Shown: one piece after another, positions 30,355 to 39,425 of the stretch
How the letters are laid out: every line of letters begins with the position of its first letter
Position numbering within the stretch: position 1 is the stretch's first letter
NCBI RefSeq assembly: GCF_000714545.1
Contig: NZ_AUNB01000001.1
Location: forward strand, 248,001 to 312,000
Length of the DNA stretch: 64,000 bases
Source of the DNA: Thioclava indica
GTDB lineage: Bacteria > Pseudomonadota > Alphaproteobacteria > Rhodobacterales > Rhodobacteraceae
Direction: 5' to 3'
Notes under the pieces: generated by a model
Database searches by the model: none
Told to the model about the DNA's origin: nothing
The model's input: only the letters and a program-made list of their open reading frames with translations
Translations under genes and position numbers: made by a program

Positions 30355-30411
30355 GGCGACTTTCCAGATAGGTTTCGCGGCCAACTTGGCGCGGGGCGCG
30401 CGATTGGGCAA

Positions 30412-30862
30412 GGTCTTTGGTGGCGCGGGGATGATTTATGCAAAGCGGCGCGGCGCGCGGCGGGGAGGCACGCTACCTTATATTTTTGCGACGATCCTAG
30501 CCGGACGGGCATGACCATGGAGGCATTGTGATGATCTTGATTTGGATCGGCACGAAAACGTTTTGAAATCAGATCCCTAAACCTATTTCCTCATCCCTCC
30601 CAAGCTCCATTCCATATGCGCAATGTCACCGCATGATGATGTCAACCCAACGTAAACTAGAGCCTCACATAATACTCGTACCGGCGAAACTGGCCTTTGG
30701 AGCGCGCGTTTTGCTGTTGCGTTCCGGCCTTGGTCTTGGCCTTGCAGCGGCGGCGGCCACTCTGGTTCTGGCGCAGGATGCACCGCCCCCGCCGAAGAAC
30801 TGAGGTATGAGCAACTGAGCTTACCCCGGCCCGCCTGTCCCGCAAGACTGGCGGGTCAAATT
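30412..30862. other. Intergenic stretch with one possible small gene
   Basis: A 451-base interval between the YdcZ-type gene and the response regulator, relatively AT-rich at 30520-30680. It contains a possible small reading frame (listed separately) and a hairpin at 30830-30855 (cccgcc..ggcggg) just past the response-regulator stop that may end that transcript. No RNA gene or other protein gene is recognisable. Confidence 0.6.
30633..30803 (+). CDS. Possible small exported peptide (weak)
   Basis: 56 codons starting with three ATGs in a row. The residues 32-48 stretch (SGLGLGLAAAAATLVLAQ) looks like a signal-peptide core with an A-Q cleavage site, followed by a short DAPPPPKN tail. No ribosome site is visible and I know no relative. 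It could be chance coding in GC-rich DNA or the residue of a truncated gene in this decaying region. Confidence 0.25.
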   Translation: MMMSTQRKLEPHIILVPAKLAFGARVLLLRSGLGLGLAAAAATLVLAQDAPPPPKN

Positions 30863-31543
30863 TTACGCCCCGTATGCGTAGCCGACGCCATAGACCGAAC
30901 GGATCAACTCGACCGCCGGTTCAAGCGCTTTCACCTTGAGGCGGATATTCTTGATATGGCTGTCGATGGTGCGATCAAACACATCGGAATCATCGGGAAA
31001 GGCCATCTCCAGAAGCTGCGCGCGCGAGAACACCCGCCCCGGACGTTTGTGCAGCGTGTGCAGGATCTGAAACTCGCGCTTCGTCAGATCCAGCGGCTTG
31101 CTCGATAGCGTCGCGCGCCAGCTTTCGGGATCCATCACAAGGCCGTCTTCGGGCGTATCGGCGTCTTGCGCGGGCGCGGCGCGGCGCAGGATCGCCTTGA
31201 TCCGGGCCACCAACTCGCGCGGGCTGAAAGGTTTGCATAGGTAGTCATCCGCGCCCAGTTCCAGCCCGAGAAGGCGGTCGATTTCCTCGACCCGCGCTGT
31301 CTCCATGATGATCGGCACATCGCTTTTTGCGCGGAGTTCACGGCAGATCGTCAGACCGTCCTTACCCGGCAGCATGATGTCCAGAACCACAAGATCAGGC
31401 TGCGCCGCCAGCACGCGCTCGACGGCATGGGTGCCATCCCACAAGATGTCGACCGCCATGCCCGCCTGCGCCAGATAATCGCGCAGCACCTCGGCCAGAT
31501 CGGGTTCATCCTCGATGATCATGATACGTTTTTGCGCGCTCAT
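30863..31543 (-). CDS. BaeR-like response regulator (OmpR family)
   Basis: 226 aa two-component regulator: receiver with Asp acidic pair IIEDEPD, phospho-acceptor in LVVLDIMLPGKDG, Thr in METARVEEIDRLLG and Lys in LCKPFSPRELVARI, then a winged-helix DNA-binding domain (residues about 130-225, ending RSVYGVGYAYG). The ARVEEIDRLLGLELGADDY stretch closely resembles E. coli BaeR, an envelope stress/efflux regulator. Its ATG overlaps the stop of the kinase gene (ATGA). The receiver looks intact although the partner kinase is broken, so it may be phosphorylated by another kinase or be inactive. Confidence 0.9.
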   Translation of the reverse strand: MSAQKRIMIIEDEPDLAEVLRDYLAQAGMAVDILWDGTHAVERVLAAQPDLVVLDIMLPGKDGLTICRELRAKSDVPIIMETARVEEIDRLLGLELGADDYLCKPFSPRELVARIKAILRRAAPAQDADTPEDGLVMDPESWRATLSSKPLDLTKREFQILHTLHKRPGRVFSRAQLLEMAFPDDSDVFDRTIDSHIKNIRLKVKALEPAVELIRSVYGVGYAYGA

Positions 31544-32683
31544 GCGGTCTCTCCATAGGGTAGCGTCATGCGGATATGCAGCCCGCCCATCCGGGACGGC
31601 GCGGCGGTGATCTGCCCGCCATGCGCCTCGACGATGGCCTTGCAGATCGCCAGCCCCAGCCCCGAGCCGCCCTTGGCGCGCGAGCGCGACGCCTCGCCGC
31701 GATGGAACCGGTCAAACAGGCGCGACATCGACGCGTCAGAGGGCGCGGGCGCGGTATCGTCCAGCGTCAGATAGGCTGCGCTGTCGCCCGCCCAAACCCG
31801 CATCTTTACGCTGCCCGGCGGATCGGTATAGCGCAGCGCATTGGATAGCAGATTGTCGATCACCTGCCCGATCCGCCCGGCATCGCAGGACAGCTGGACC
31901 GGCTTGGCGATCTCGGTGACCAGCTCAAGCCCGGCGGCGGCAAACCCCTCGCTCGCACTATTGGCGGCGGCTTGCGCGATCCGTGCCAGATCAGCGGGGC
32001 CACGATCGGCAATCAGGCTGTCTTCGCGCCACGCGCTGAGCAGGCGCAGGTCGGACACCAGTCGCGTCAGGCGCGCCACCGCATCCTCCATCGCGCCAAG
32101 GGTTTGCGGATCGGCGCGGCGCACGCCATCCTGCAACGCCTCGATATGGGCGCGCAGAACGGCCAAAGGTGTTTGCAACTCGTGACTGGTATCAGAGACC
32201 CATTGGCGTTGCGCGCGCTCTGCGGCCTCTAGGCTTTCGGCAAGCGCGTTGTAGTGGTCAATCAACTGGCCCAGCTCATCCTTGCCCCGGCGCGGAATAC
32301 GCGAGGCATATTCGCCCCCCCGCCAGCCGCTTGGCCCCACGCTCCAGCGCCCGGATCGGCACAAGGAACCCGCGCGCCAACAGCGCCGCCCCGATGCCCG
32401 ACAGCACCAGCGCCAGCACCGCCGCATACAGTAACGAGCGAAACTGCGAGCGCAGGAAAAACGCGTCGGTGCTGTTCTGGATCGCGCCCGGCGCAACGAT
32501 GCCCAGCCATCCAATCGGCGCGGCCCCCTTCACAGCATCCGGTGCGGTGATCGCGCGTTTCTCAATCTCCTGCCCACCGATCTGATTGTCGCCGACGACG
32601 ACTTTGCCACCCGCATCCAGCAGGCGGCTGACGCCCCCCCAGCACACAAGCTCTTGTCGCGCGAACGCCGGAAATTTTCGCAA
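31540..32683 (-). pseudogene. BaeS-like sensor histidine kinase, frameshifted and N-terminally truncated
   Basis: The downstream frame carries a full kinase core: HAMP end, H-box SDTSHELQTPLAVLRAH, N-box NLLSNALRYT and G2-box GGSGLGLAICKAIVEAHGG. The upstream frame carries part of a periplasmic sensor (LLDAGGKVVVG), TM2 (LLYAAVLALVLSGIGAALLA) and the start of HAMP (RALERGAKRLAGG). The two meet at a seven-C run at 32315-32321; six would restore LAGGEYASRIP. TM1 and the first half of the sensor domain, present in BaeS, are absent. The first codon is a weak TTG. Could be partly a sequencing error at the homopolymer, but the missing N-terminus argues for true decay. Confidence 0.8.
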
Positions 32684-32832
32684 CAGGTGTCATTTTGTCC
32701 GCACAGCCACCCGATCACTCCACATTCGGGTGTCAGATTGGTCACAAGGACGACCCTGGGCTGGTGTTCCCCCACACTTCCCTTCCCCTAGTGCCCGGGG
32801 CCGCCCGAGTGATCTTTTGACCGATCAGGCGG

Positions 32833-33045
32833 ATGAAACTCATGACCGTCAAAAGCATCAATGGCTGCATTGGCTGCGAAGAATGCGTGAAGTCCTGCCC
32901 CTGTGACGTGCTGCGCATGGAAAAGGGCAAAGCGGTGATCGCCTATCCCGCCGATTGCCAGATCTGCCACCTGTGCCGGATGTATTGCCCCGTAGATGCC
33001 ATCGAGATGGCACCGGAGAAATCCATTCCCGTCATCGTGCCGTAG
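32833..33045 (+). CDS. Small 2[4Fe-4S] ferredoxin-type protein
   Basis: 70 aa electron-transfer protein with two cluster motifs, CIGCEECVKSCPCDVL and CQICHLCRMYCPVDAI, the typical CxxCxxCxxxCP pattern twice. No signal peptide. Starts the plus-strand set ferredoxin, membrane protein, flavoprotein, with short gaps (10 bases to the next gene), so it was probably an electron-transfer subunit of a membrane redox complex. Intact itself, but its two following genes are broken. Confidence 0.85.
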   Translation: MKLMTVKSINGCIGCEECVKSCPCDVLRMEKGKAVIAYPADCQICHLCRMYCPVDAIEMAPEKSIPVIVP

Positions 33046-33055
33046 GGATAAGACC

Positions 33056-33732
33056 ATGAGACTCGAGGCCCGTTTTTTCGCCATCTTCTCCGGTCTGGCC
33101 GTGTTTGTCGGCCTGCCGATACTGTTTTATGTAATGGGTGACGCGCCGCGCCGCTCGTTGCTGAAAGAGGTTATCTCGATCGCGACCTTCCTGTCTTTCG
33201 GCGTCATGATCGGGCAGTTCTTTCTTGCGCGCTCGAACACGGTCTTGCTGGGCTGTTCAAGCCGACATCGGTGCAGAAAGCGCACAAGTACATCGCCTAT
33301 AGCGCCGTCGCGGTGATTGCGCTGCATCCCTTTCTGATCGTCTTCCCGCGCTATTTCGAGGGCGGGGTGAAGCCGATGGATGCGTTCTGGACGATGATCA
33401 CGAGCTTTGACACGCTGGGTATTCTTCTGGGCCTGATCGCATGGGGGCTGATGCTGGTGCTGGGCGTGACCGCGTTCTTGCGCATGCGGTTGATCAAGCG
33501 ATTTGCCAATCGCTACCGGGGCTGGCGCTATTTCCATGGCGGTCTGGCGGTGGCCTTTACGGTGTTCGCCGCTTGGCACGCGATTGATCTGGGCCGTCAT
33601 ATCCACACCGCGATGAGCGTCTATTTCATCGCCCTGACCTTCATCGGGGTTGGCCTGCTTGCCCGTCTTTACTGGTCAGCGGTTCCGACAAAGCCCGCAA
33701 TGCACCCCCTCGCAGAAGGCGTGCACTCATGA
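33056..33732 (+). pseudogene. Ferric-reductase-like transmembrane protein, frameshifted
   Basis: Two in-frame pieces join across a one-base loss near 33253: the first (MRLEARFFAIFSGLAVFVG..., two hydrophobic segments to about residue 66) and the second (KAHKYIAYSAVAVIALHPFL..., about four helices to GEGVHS-type end). The intact product would be a roughly 226 aa cytochrome-b-type membrane protein with His residues in helices (YIAYSAVAVIALHP, AFTVFAAWHAIDLGRHIH) that could ligate haem. Adding one C to read LLGLFKPTSVQKAHKY restores the frame. Its stop overlaps the flavoprotein ATG (ATGA). Confidence 0.8.
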
Positions 33733-34095
33733 CCGGCTCGCCCACGCGTCGCCAGTTTCTGACCCTTGGCGGGGCCAGCATCGCAGCGCTTGGCACAGGC
33801 GTTGCTGGGCCGCAAAACAAGGTTAAATTCGATCCCGGCACGATCCCCAATACCGATTATGCCACCGGTGTTCTGGTGATCGGGGGCGGCATGGCGGGGC
33901 TGTTCGCTGCCGTCAAGGCGCATGACGCAGGCGCGCGCACGATGATCGTGTCCAAGGGGCGGCTTGGCTCATCAGGGCTGACGCCTTTTGCCAAAGGGTT
34001 CTTCACCTTCGATCCCACAGCCGAGACACTCTCGATTGACGAATTTGTCGCCAAGGTGCAGCGCTCGGCCCTTGGCACGGCGAACACGGTGGCGG
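33729..34095 (+). pseudogene. Tat-exported FAD-dependent oxidoreductase, truncated
   Basis: N-terminal ~120 residues of a flavoprotein of the fumarate reductase/succinate dehydrogenase type: a twin-arginine signal (TRRQFLTLGGASIAALG), then the FAD-binding VLVIGGGMAGLFAAVKAHDAG and the region SSGLTPFAKGFFTFDP. Similarity to such enzymes ends at about residue 122 (SALGTANTV); the frame then runs through unrelated sequence to 34331. The remaining 400-plus residues are missing, so the enzyme cannot be functional. A transposase scrap follows within about 120 bases. Confidence 0.8.
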
Positions 34096-34212
34096 GGATC
34101 AATGTCATGGCGCATCAACGCCTGACCCAGCCAGCTCCCCTCCGGCGGCAAACCGTTCTCGTCACTCACAAGACGCCGCGACTGGCGACGGTTCCACAAA
34201 TGCTTGCCCGCG

Positions 34213-34278
34213 CTGGAGCGAAGGATCAAGGAGATCTGCGAGACGCGCGTGCGGTAGGGCTACGGGCGCGTCCACGTC
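34213..34278 (+). mobile_element. IS3-family transposase (orfB) remnant
   Basis: A short piece reading LERRIKEICETRVR-stop-GYGRVHV matches the conserved LRxRIREIxxTRVRYGYRRVHV segment of IS3-family orfB transposases; the Tyr codon has become TAG. Similarity ends at both sides, no terminal repeats or rest of the element are seen. It lies between the truncated flavoprotein and the PACE gene and probably marks an old insertion and deletion. The assignment rests on about 20 residues. Confidence 0.6.
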
Positions 34279-34714
34279 ATTGCGGCGGACCTGCATCCTG
34301 CCACTCCGGCAGCGGGAAAACCTTGTCATAGGCCCAGTTAAAGCCAAGCGCGTAGATCAGGTAGAACCCCGCGAAAGCCGCGTCCATGACCAAGGCCCGC
34401 CAAAGAGAGACCTCCAGATACCAGGCCATGAACGGCATCAGAACGAGCAGCAAGCCAAATTCGAACAGCAGCGCGTGGATCACCCGCATCCGCAGGGATT
34501 TCAACGTGCTGGCGGTTAGGCGCTTCAGCCCAAGGTCAAAGCCGTAATTATACAGGATATTCCAAAGCGTCGCGATAGAGGCGCTGACAATCGCGACGAC
34601 CCCGATGTCATGGGCGGGAAAGCCGAAGACCAGCGCGCCAAGTGGAATGACAAGGAATAACGCGAGAATTTCAAAGCTGAGCGCGTGGCGCAGCCGATCA
34701 AGCGGGGAGCGCAT
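34277..34714 (-). CDS. PACE-family efflux transporter
   Basis: 145 aa inner-membrane protein of the proteobacterial antimicrobial compound efflux family (prototype AceI, exporting chlorhexidine and biocides; also called bacterial transmembrane pair). Tandem pairs of helices with DRLRHALSFEI, WNILYNYGFDLGLKR, RMRVIHALLFEFGLLL and YLIYALGFNWAYDKVFP fit the family repeats. ATG at 34714 has GAGG five bases upstream; upstream in-frame codons add an unlikely basic tail. Its last codons adjoin the IS3 scrap, so the C-terminus may be slightly altered. Physiological substrate unknown. Confidence 0.88.
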   Translation of the reverse strand: MRSPLDRLRHALSFEILALFLVIPLGALVFGFPAHDIGVVAIVSASIATLWNILYNYGFDLGLKRLTASTLKSLRMRVIHALLFEFGLLLVLMPFMAWYLEVSLWRALVMDAAFAGFYLIYALGFNWAYDKVFPLPEWQDAGPPQ

Positions 34715-34884
34715 AGCAACCTCGATACCTTTGCCGGGTCGTCCCGGAATGAATGCCCGAAGGGGGAGGTCGTCCTCACCGCGCAACCTAGCGAGATCGG
34801 CCCCTTGCTTCAAGCCGTGCCGATGCTGCGTGAGCGGAAACCGCCCGCTACCCCATCGCCGCTACCCATTCGCCCACGGCACAT

Positions 34885-34918
34885 AAAAAGGCCCCTTCCG
34901 AAAGGGACGGAAGGGGTC
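34885..34918 (-). terminator. Terminator downstream of the nrdJ-adjacent small gene
   Basis: Stem ggccccttccg / cggaaggggtc (one G-T pair) with a seven-base loop and AAAAA on the left, read as a U tract on the minus strand. About 110 bases after the small gene's stop. Confidence 0.8.
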
Positions 34919-35026
34919 AGTCTCGCTGATCAGGCTCGTTGATTCACCGCCCGAGGTGTTATTGGTTTCGCCTGGGCCTTCTCAGCGTCTAGGGCGAGCG
35001 CACCCGCCCCGGATGTCATTCTTCTT

Positions 35027-35275
35027 TCAGTGCAGCGCCATCGCGCCGTGGCAGCGCAGCGTGACCGTGGTCGCAGCCCCCGCCATGCGGATGTCGATGA
35101 CATCCATACGCTGGCGGTCCAGATCACCGCCGAGCATTTCAATCGAGGCATAACCCCGAAACGTCGCGTCGATCAGCGAGGTCAGCGCCTCACCGGCCAG
35201 ATCGGCCTCAATCCCGCCGGGGATCTCGCGCAGCGCCTCGGGCGTGACCCGCTTATTTCCAACGATCAGTTCCAC
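35027..35275 (-). CDS. Small hypothetical protein downstream of nrdJ
   Basis: 82 aa acidic soluble protein (ELIVGNKRVTPEALREIPGG...), no membrane segment or signal. A GTG start has AAGGGA about six bases upstream. I do not recognise a family. It lies 78 bases after nrdJ on the same strand, with a hairpin in between, and is followed by a good terminator, which supports its being a real gene. Co-transcription with nrdJ is possible. Confidence 0.6.
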   Translation of the reverse strand: MELIVGNKRVTPEALREIPGGIEADLAGEALTSLIDATFRGYASIEMLGGDLDRQRMDVIDIRMAGAATTVTLRCHGAMALH

Positions 35276-35317
35276 TTGCGTCCCTTCCCGATCCCGCCTG
35301 AGCGGGCTTGTCAGTCA

Positions 35318-35343
35318 AGCCCCGGCGCCGTGGCACCGGGGCT
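35318..35343 (-). terminator. Hairpin between nrdJ and the small downstream gene
   Basis: Perfect 8-bp stem agccccgg / ccggggct with a ten-base loop, without a U tract on the minus strand; may attenuate rather than end nrdJ transcription. Confidence 0.45.
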
Positions 35344-35353
35344 GTTGTTTTGT

Positions 35354-38300
35354 TCAGCTACAGCCGCTGGTCGCGCCGCAGGTGTTGCACTTCATGCAGG
35401 TGCCGTTGCGCACGAGCGTGTAGTTGCCGCAATCGCCGCAGGCCTCGCCCTCGTAGCCCTGCATCTTGGCCTTGGCGCGCGCATCCATCTGAATTCCGCC
35501 CGAAGAGACGGCGGTGGTCGTGGTGACCTTGGCTTGCACGGTCTCGCTGGTCAGAACATCGCCAACCGCCCCGCCGGCCAGCCCCGTCATACCGCCCCCG
35601 CCTTGCAGCACCATCAGCTCTTGCGGCATCCGCTTGCGCAGGTAGCCGGTCGAGGAGATCTGGCGCAGCACTTCCAGCGATTTGCTGGCTTTGTCCGAGA
35701 CCGGCTCGATATTGGGTTTGCCCTCGGACTCGCCGCCGCCCAGATCATCAAACGTCGCGCCTTGCGGTTTCACATGCGCCAGATCGGTGCGGTCGAGATA
35801 GCTTACGGCCAGTTCGCGGAACACATAATCGAGGATCGAAGTCGCGTTCTTGATGCTGTCATTGCCTTGCACCATGCCTGCGGGTTCGAACTTGGTGAAG
35901 GTGAAGGCATCGACGAATTCCTCCAGCGGTACGCCATATTGAAGGCCAACCGACACCGCGATGGCGAAGTTGTTCATCATCGCGCGGAAGCCAGCGCCTT
36001 CCTTGTGCATGTCGATGAAAATCTCGCCCAGATCACCGTCGTCATATTCGCCGGTGCGCAGGTAGACTTTATGGCCACCGACCACGGCCTTTTGCGTGTA
36101 ACCCTTGCGGCGCGTGGGCAGTTTCTCGCGATGGCTGCGCACGGTTTCCTTGACGATCACCTTCTCGATGATCTTCTCGGCCAGCACGGCGGCCTTTTCC
36201 TGCGCCGAACCGCTGGCCAGGATTTCTTCGGCGTCCTCATCATCCTCGATCAGCGCCGAAGCCAGCGGCTGGCTAAGTTTCGAGCCGTCACGATAAAGCG
36301 CGTTCGCCTTGATGCCGAGCGACCAGCTCAGTTCATAAGCCGCCAGCGTTTCGTCGATCGAGGCAGAGTTGGGCATGTTGATCGTCTTGGAAATCGCGCC
36401 CGAGATGAACGACTGAGCCGCCGCCATCATCGTGATGTGGCTTTCCACCGACAGATAGCGCTTGCCGGTTTTGCCGCAGGCATTGGCGCAATCGAACACG
36501 CCCAGATGCTCATCTTTCAGATGCGGTGCGCCTTCCAGCGTCATGCTGCCGCAAACGTGGTTATTGGCGGCTTCGACCTGTGCCTTGGTGAAGCCAAGGT
36601 GACGCAGCATGTCAAAGGTCGGATCGTTCAGTTTTTCCGCCGGAATGCCCAGCGTTTTGGTGCAGAACTCTTCGCCCAGCGTCCACTGGTTGAACACGAA
36701 ACGGATGTCAAAGGCGGTGGGCAGCGCGGCCTCTACCTTTTCAATCTCGCGCGGGCCAAAGCCATGCCCGATCAGTGCGGTGGTGTTGATGTCGGGGCAA
36801 TTGCCAAGGCTGGCATGACCCACGGCATGGGCGATCATTTCCTCGATCTGCGCCGACCCGTAACCCAGCTTTTCCAGCGCTGCGGGCACCGAGCGGTTGA
36901 TGATCTTGAAATAGCCACCGCCTGCGAGTTTCTTGAACTTCACCAGAGCGAAGTCAGGCTCGATACCCGTCGTGTCGCAATCCATCACCAGACCGATCGT
37001 GCCGGTGGGCGCGATGACCGAGACTTGGGCGTTGCGATAGCCGTGCTGCTCGCCAAGGCTCAGCGCCTCGTCCCAGGCCTTCTGCGCGAGTTCCACCAGA
37101 CCCTGATCGGGGCAGCCCGCATGATCCAGCGCGACGGGTTTCACGGCGAGCTTCTCATAGCCCTCGGTCTTGCCCTGCGCGGCGGTGCGGTGGTTGCGGA
37201 TCACGCGCAGCATGTGCTCGGCGTTTTTCTGATACCCCGGGAACGGCCCCAACTCGCCCGCCATCTCGGCCGAGGTGGCATAGGACACGCCCGTCATCAC
37301 AGCGGTCAAAGCGCCACAGAGCGCGCGGCCCTCGGTGCTGTCATAGCCAAAGCCCATGTTCATCAGCAGGCCGCCGATATTGGCATAGCCCAGACCCAGC
37401 GTGCGGAAATCATACGACCGCTGCGCGATCTCTTTGGACGGGAATTGCGCCATCAACACTGAGATTTCCAGCGTCACCGTCCAAAGACGGGTCGCATGGA
37501 CATAGGCTTGGGCGTCGAACTTGCCGTCCTTGTAAAAGGTCAGCAGGTTCATCGACGCAAGGTTACAGGCCGTGTCATCGAGGAACATATATTCCGAGCA
37601 CGGGTTCGACCCACGGATCGCGCCATCTTCGGGGCAAGTGTGCCAATCGTTCACGGTGTCATGGAACTGGATGCCCGGATCGGCACAGGCCCAAGCGGCG
37701 TGACCGACCTGCTCCCACAATTCACGCGCGCGGATGGTTTTGGCAACCTTGCCATCGGTGCGCTGGAGCAGCTCCCACGGGGCGTCGTCCTTGACGGCTT
37801 GCAGGAACGCATTGGTCACGCGCACCGAGTTGTTCGAGTTCTGACCCGAGACCGAGACATAGGCCTCGCTATCCCAATCGGTGTCATAGGTCGGAAATTC
37901 GATGCTGCCATAGCCCTGACGCGCATACTGCAGCACGCGGTTGATATAGGTTTCGGGGATCATCACGCGCTTGGCGGATTTGATCGCCTCTTTCAGGGCC
38001 GGATTGCTGGCGGGATCGACCGAGGTTTCGTCCGAGCCGTCAAATTCGCGGATCGCGGTGAAGATCTTGTTCAGCTCACGCTCGTGCAGTTTCGAGCCGG
38101 CCACAAGGCTGGCGACTTTCTGCTCTTCGATCACCTTCCAGTTCACGAATTGCTCGATATCGGGGTGATCCATGTCGCAGATCACCATCTTTGCGGCGCG
38201 CCGCGTGGTGCCGCCCGACTTGATCGCGCCTGCTGCGCGGTCACCGATTTTCAGGAACCCCATCAAGCCGCTGGATTTACCACCACCCGAAAGCGACTCA

Positions 38301-39025
38301 CCGGCCGCGCGCAGGCTGGAGAAGTTGGTGCCCGTGCCCGAGCCGTATTTGAACAGACGCGCCTCACGCACCCAAAGATCCATGATGCCGCCATCGCCCA
38401 CCAGATCGTCTTTGACCGACTGGATGAAACAGGCATGGGGTTGGGGATGCTCATAGGCCGAGGCCGATTTCGTCAGCTTGCCCGATTGATGATCGACGTA
38501 ATAGTGCCCTTGGCCGGGACCGTCGATGCCATAGGCCCAGTGCAGGCCGGTGTTGAACCATTGCGGCGAGTTCGGCGCGGCCATCTGTTCGGCCAGCATG
38601 AAGCGCATCTCGTCATAATAGGCCTGCGCATCGGCTTCGGAGGTGAAATAGCCCCCCTTCCAGCCCCAATAGCACCACGCGCCCGCCAGACGATCAAACA
38701 CCTGCTTGGCCGAGGATTCGCCCGTAAAGCGCGCCTCTTCGGGCAGCCCCGCCAATGCGGCCTCATCAGGAACCGAGCGCCAGAGGAATTCGGGCACGCC
38801 CTTTTCCTTGACCTTTTTCAGAGCTGCCGGAACGCCAGCCTTGCGGAAATATTTCTGCGCCAGCACGTCCGAGGCGACCTGGCTCCAGCGTTTGGGAACT
38901 TCGACGCTATCGTTGGAAAAGACCACCGTGCCATCGGGATTGCGAATCTCCGAGGCCGTCGTCGTGAAGTCCAGTGCGCCATAAGCGCCGGTGTCTTCGG
39001 TGGTAAATTTCCGCTCGATCTTCAT
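35354..39025 (-). CDS. nrdJ: Vitamin B12-dependent ribonucleotide reductase (class II)
   Basis: 1223 aa enzyme making deoxyribonucleotides with adenosylcobalamin as radical source, independent of oxygen. The catalytic (alpha/beta barrel) region covers about residues 100-800 (e.g. [40 protein letters not shown]). The C-terminus has the zinc-ribbon-like cysteine pairs [22 protein letters not shown] used for reduction or metal binding. Large single-subunit length fits the alphaproteobacterial NrdJ group. GAGG lies upstream of the ATG. The upstream gap holds NrdR- and DnaA-type sites. Confidence 0.97.
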   Translation of the reverse strand: MKIERKFTTEDTGAYGALDFTTTASEIRNPDGTVVFSNDSVEVPKRWSQVASDVLAQKYFRKAGVPAALKKVKEKGVPEFLWRSVPDEAALAGLPEEARFTGESSAKQVFDRLAGAWCYWGWKGGYFTSEADAQAYYDEMRFMLAEQMAAPNSPQWFNTGLHWAYGIDGPGQGHYYVDHQSGKLTKSASAYEHPQPHACFIQSVKDDLVGDGGIMDLWVREARLFKYGSGTGTNFSSLRAAGESLSGGGKSSGLMGFLKIGDRAAGAIKSGGTTRRAAKMVICDMDHPDIEQFVNWKVIEEQKVASLVAGSKLHERELNKIFTAIREFDGSDETSVDPASNPALKEAIKSAKRVMIPETYINRVLQYARQGYGSIEFPTYDTDWDSEAYVSVSGQNSNNSVRVTNAFLQAVKDDAPWELLQRTDGKVAKTIRARELWEQVGHAAWACADPGIQFHDTVNDWHTCPEDGAIRGSNPCSEYMFLDDTACNLASMNLLTFYKDGKFDAQAYVHATRLWTVTLEISVLMAQFPSKEIAQRSYDFRTLGLGYANIGGLLMNMGFGYDSTEGRALCGALTAVMTGVSYATSAEMAGELGPFPGYQKNAEHMLRVIRNHRTAAQGKTEGYEKLAVKPVALDHAGCPDQGLVELAQKAWDEALSLGEQHGYRNAQVSVIAPTGTIGLVMDCDTTGIEPDFALVKFKKLAGGGYFKIINRSVPAALEKLGYGSAQIEEMIAHAVGHASLGNCPDINTTALIGHGFGPREIEKVEAALPTAFDIRFVFNQWTLGEEFCTKTLGIPAEKLNDPTFDMLRHLGFTKAQVEAANNHVCGSMTLEGAPHLKDEHLGVFDCANACGKTGKRYLSVESHITMMAAAQSFISGAISKTINMPNSASIDETLAAYELSWSLGIKANALYRDGSKLSQPLASALIEDDEDAEEILASGSAQEKAAVLAEKIIEKVIVKETVRSHREKLPTRRKGYTQKAVVGGHKVYLRTGEYDDGDLGEIFIDMHKEGAGFRAMMNNFAIAVSVGLQYGVPLEEFVDAFTFTKFEPAGMVQGNDSIKNATSILDYVFRELAVSYLDRTDLAHVKPQGATFDDLGGGESEGKPNIEPVSDKASKSLEVLRQISSTGYLRKRMPQELMVLQGGGGMTGLAGGAVGDVLTSETVQAKVTTTTAVSSGGIQMDARAKAKMQGYEGEACGDCGNYTLVRNGTCMKCNTCGATSGCS

Positions 39026-39086
39026 CTGCCCAATTCCTCATTTCAATGCGCGAGTGAAACTTAGCAGGCGGCAAAGGAAAATCGGT

Positions 39087-39108
39087 CTCGCCATTCTAAG
39101 AATGCGAG
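39087..39108. repeat. Inverted repeat in the nrdJ leader
   Basis: ctcgc-c-attct-a-agaat-gcgag: two five-base arm pairs, about 60-80 bases before the nrdJ start. Could be an operator or an mRNA hairpin; no family is assigned. Confidence 0.5.
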
Positions 39109-39310
39109 TCGCCACAACACTGCGGTGCTGCGTCCCAACTACTGTCCCTTGGCCCGCCCGCCCCACTACATCTGGTGTTCACGACGCTGACGAACCACAA
39201 CCTGCCGTAGGGCGCATCATCCGTCAACGAATCTTTAAGGCTCACGGGGGCGATTTTTATATTGACCCGTGGGGATTCGTCGCCTGCCCCTGATTCACCC
39301 ACACCGCCCT

Positions 39311-39319
39311 TGTGGATAA
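39311..39319 (-). promoter_or_regulatory. DnaA box (perfect consensus)
   Basis: tgtggataa, the reverse complement of TTATCCACA, the consensus DnaA-binding nonamer, about 290 bases upstream of nrdJ. Confidence 0.55.
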
Positions 39320-39394
39320 CCTTGATCGGGACGCGGCGAAAAATGCCTGTGATCATTAGGGCTTGGCGGTAACGAAGCCGTGAATGTGGGCAAT

Positions 39395-39425
39395 TCATCC
39401 ACACACCACAATATCTTGTGGACAA
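39395..39425. promoter_or_regulatory. NrdR-type box overlapping DnaA-box-like sites
   Basis: 39406-39421 ccacaatatcttgtgg is a palindrome resembling the NrdR operator (acaCWATATWTWGTGT-like). Overlapping it at 39417-39425 is tgtggacaa (one mismatch from a DnaA box), and 39395-39403 tcatccaca is another one-mismatch DnaA box. Both regulators are known to act on ribonucleotide reductase genes. A paired second NrdR box is not clear. Confidence 0.5.

Noticed and set aside
35030-37462. 810-codon open frame antisense to nrdJ
   Set aside because: GC-rich codon bias of nrdJ leaves its complement open. The translation is rich in His, Arg, Ala and Leu, with no domain.
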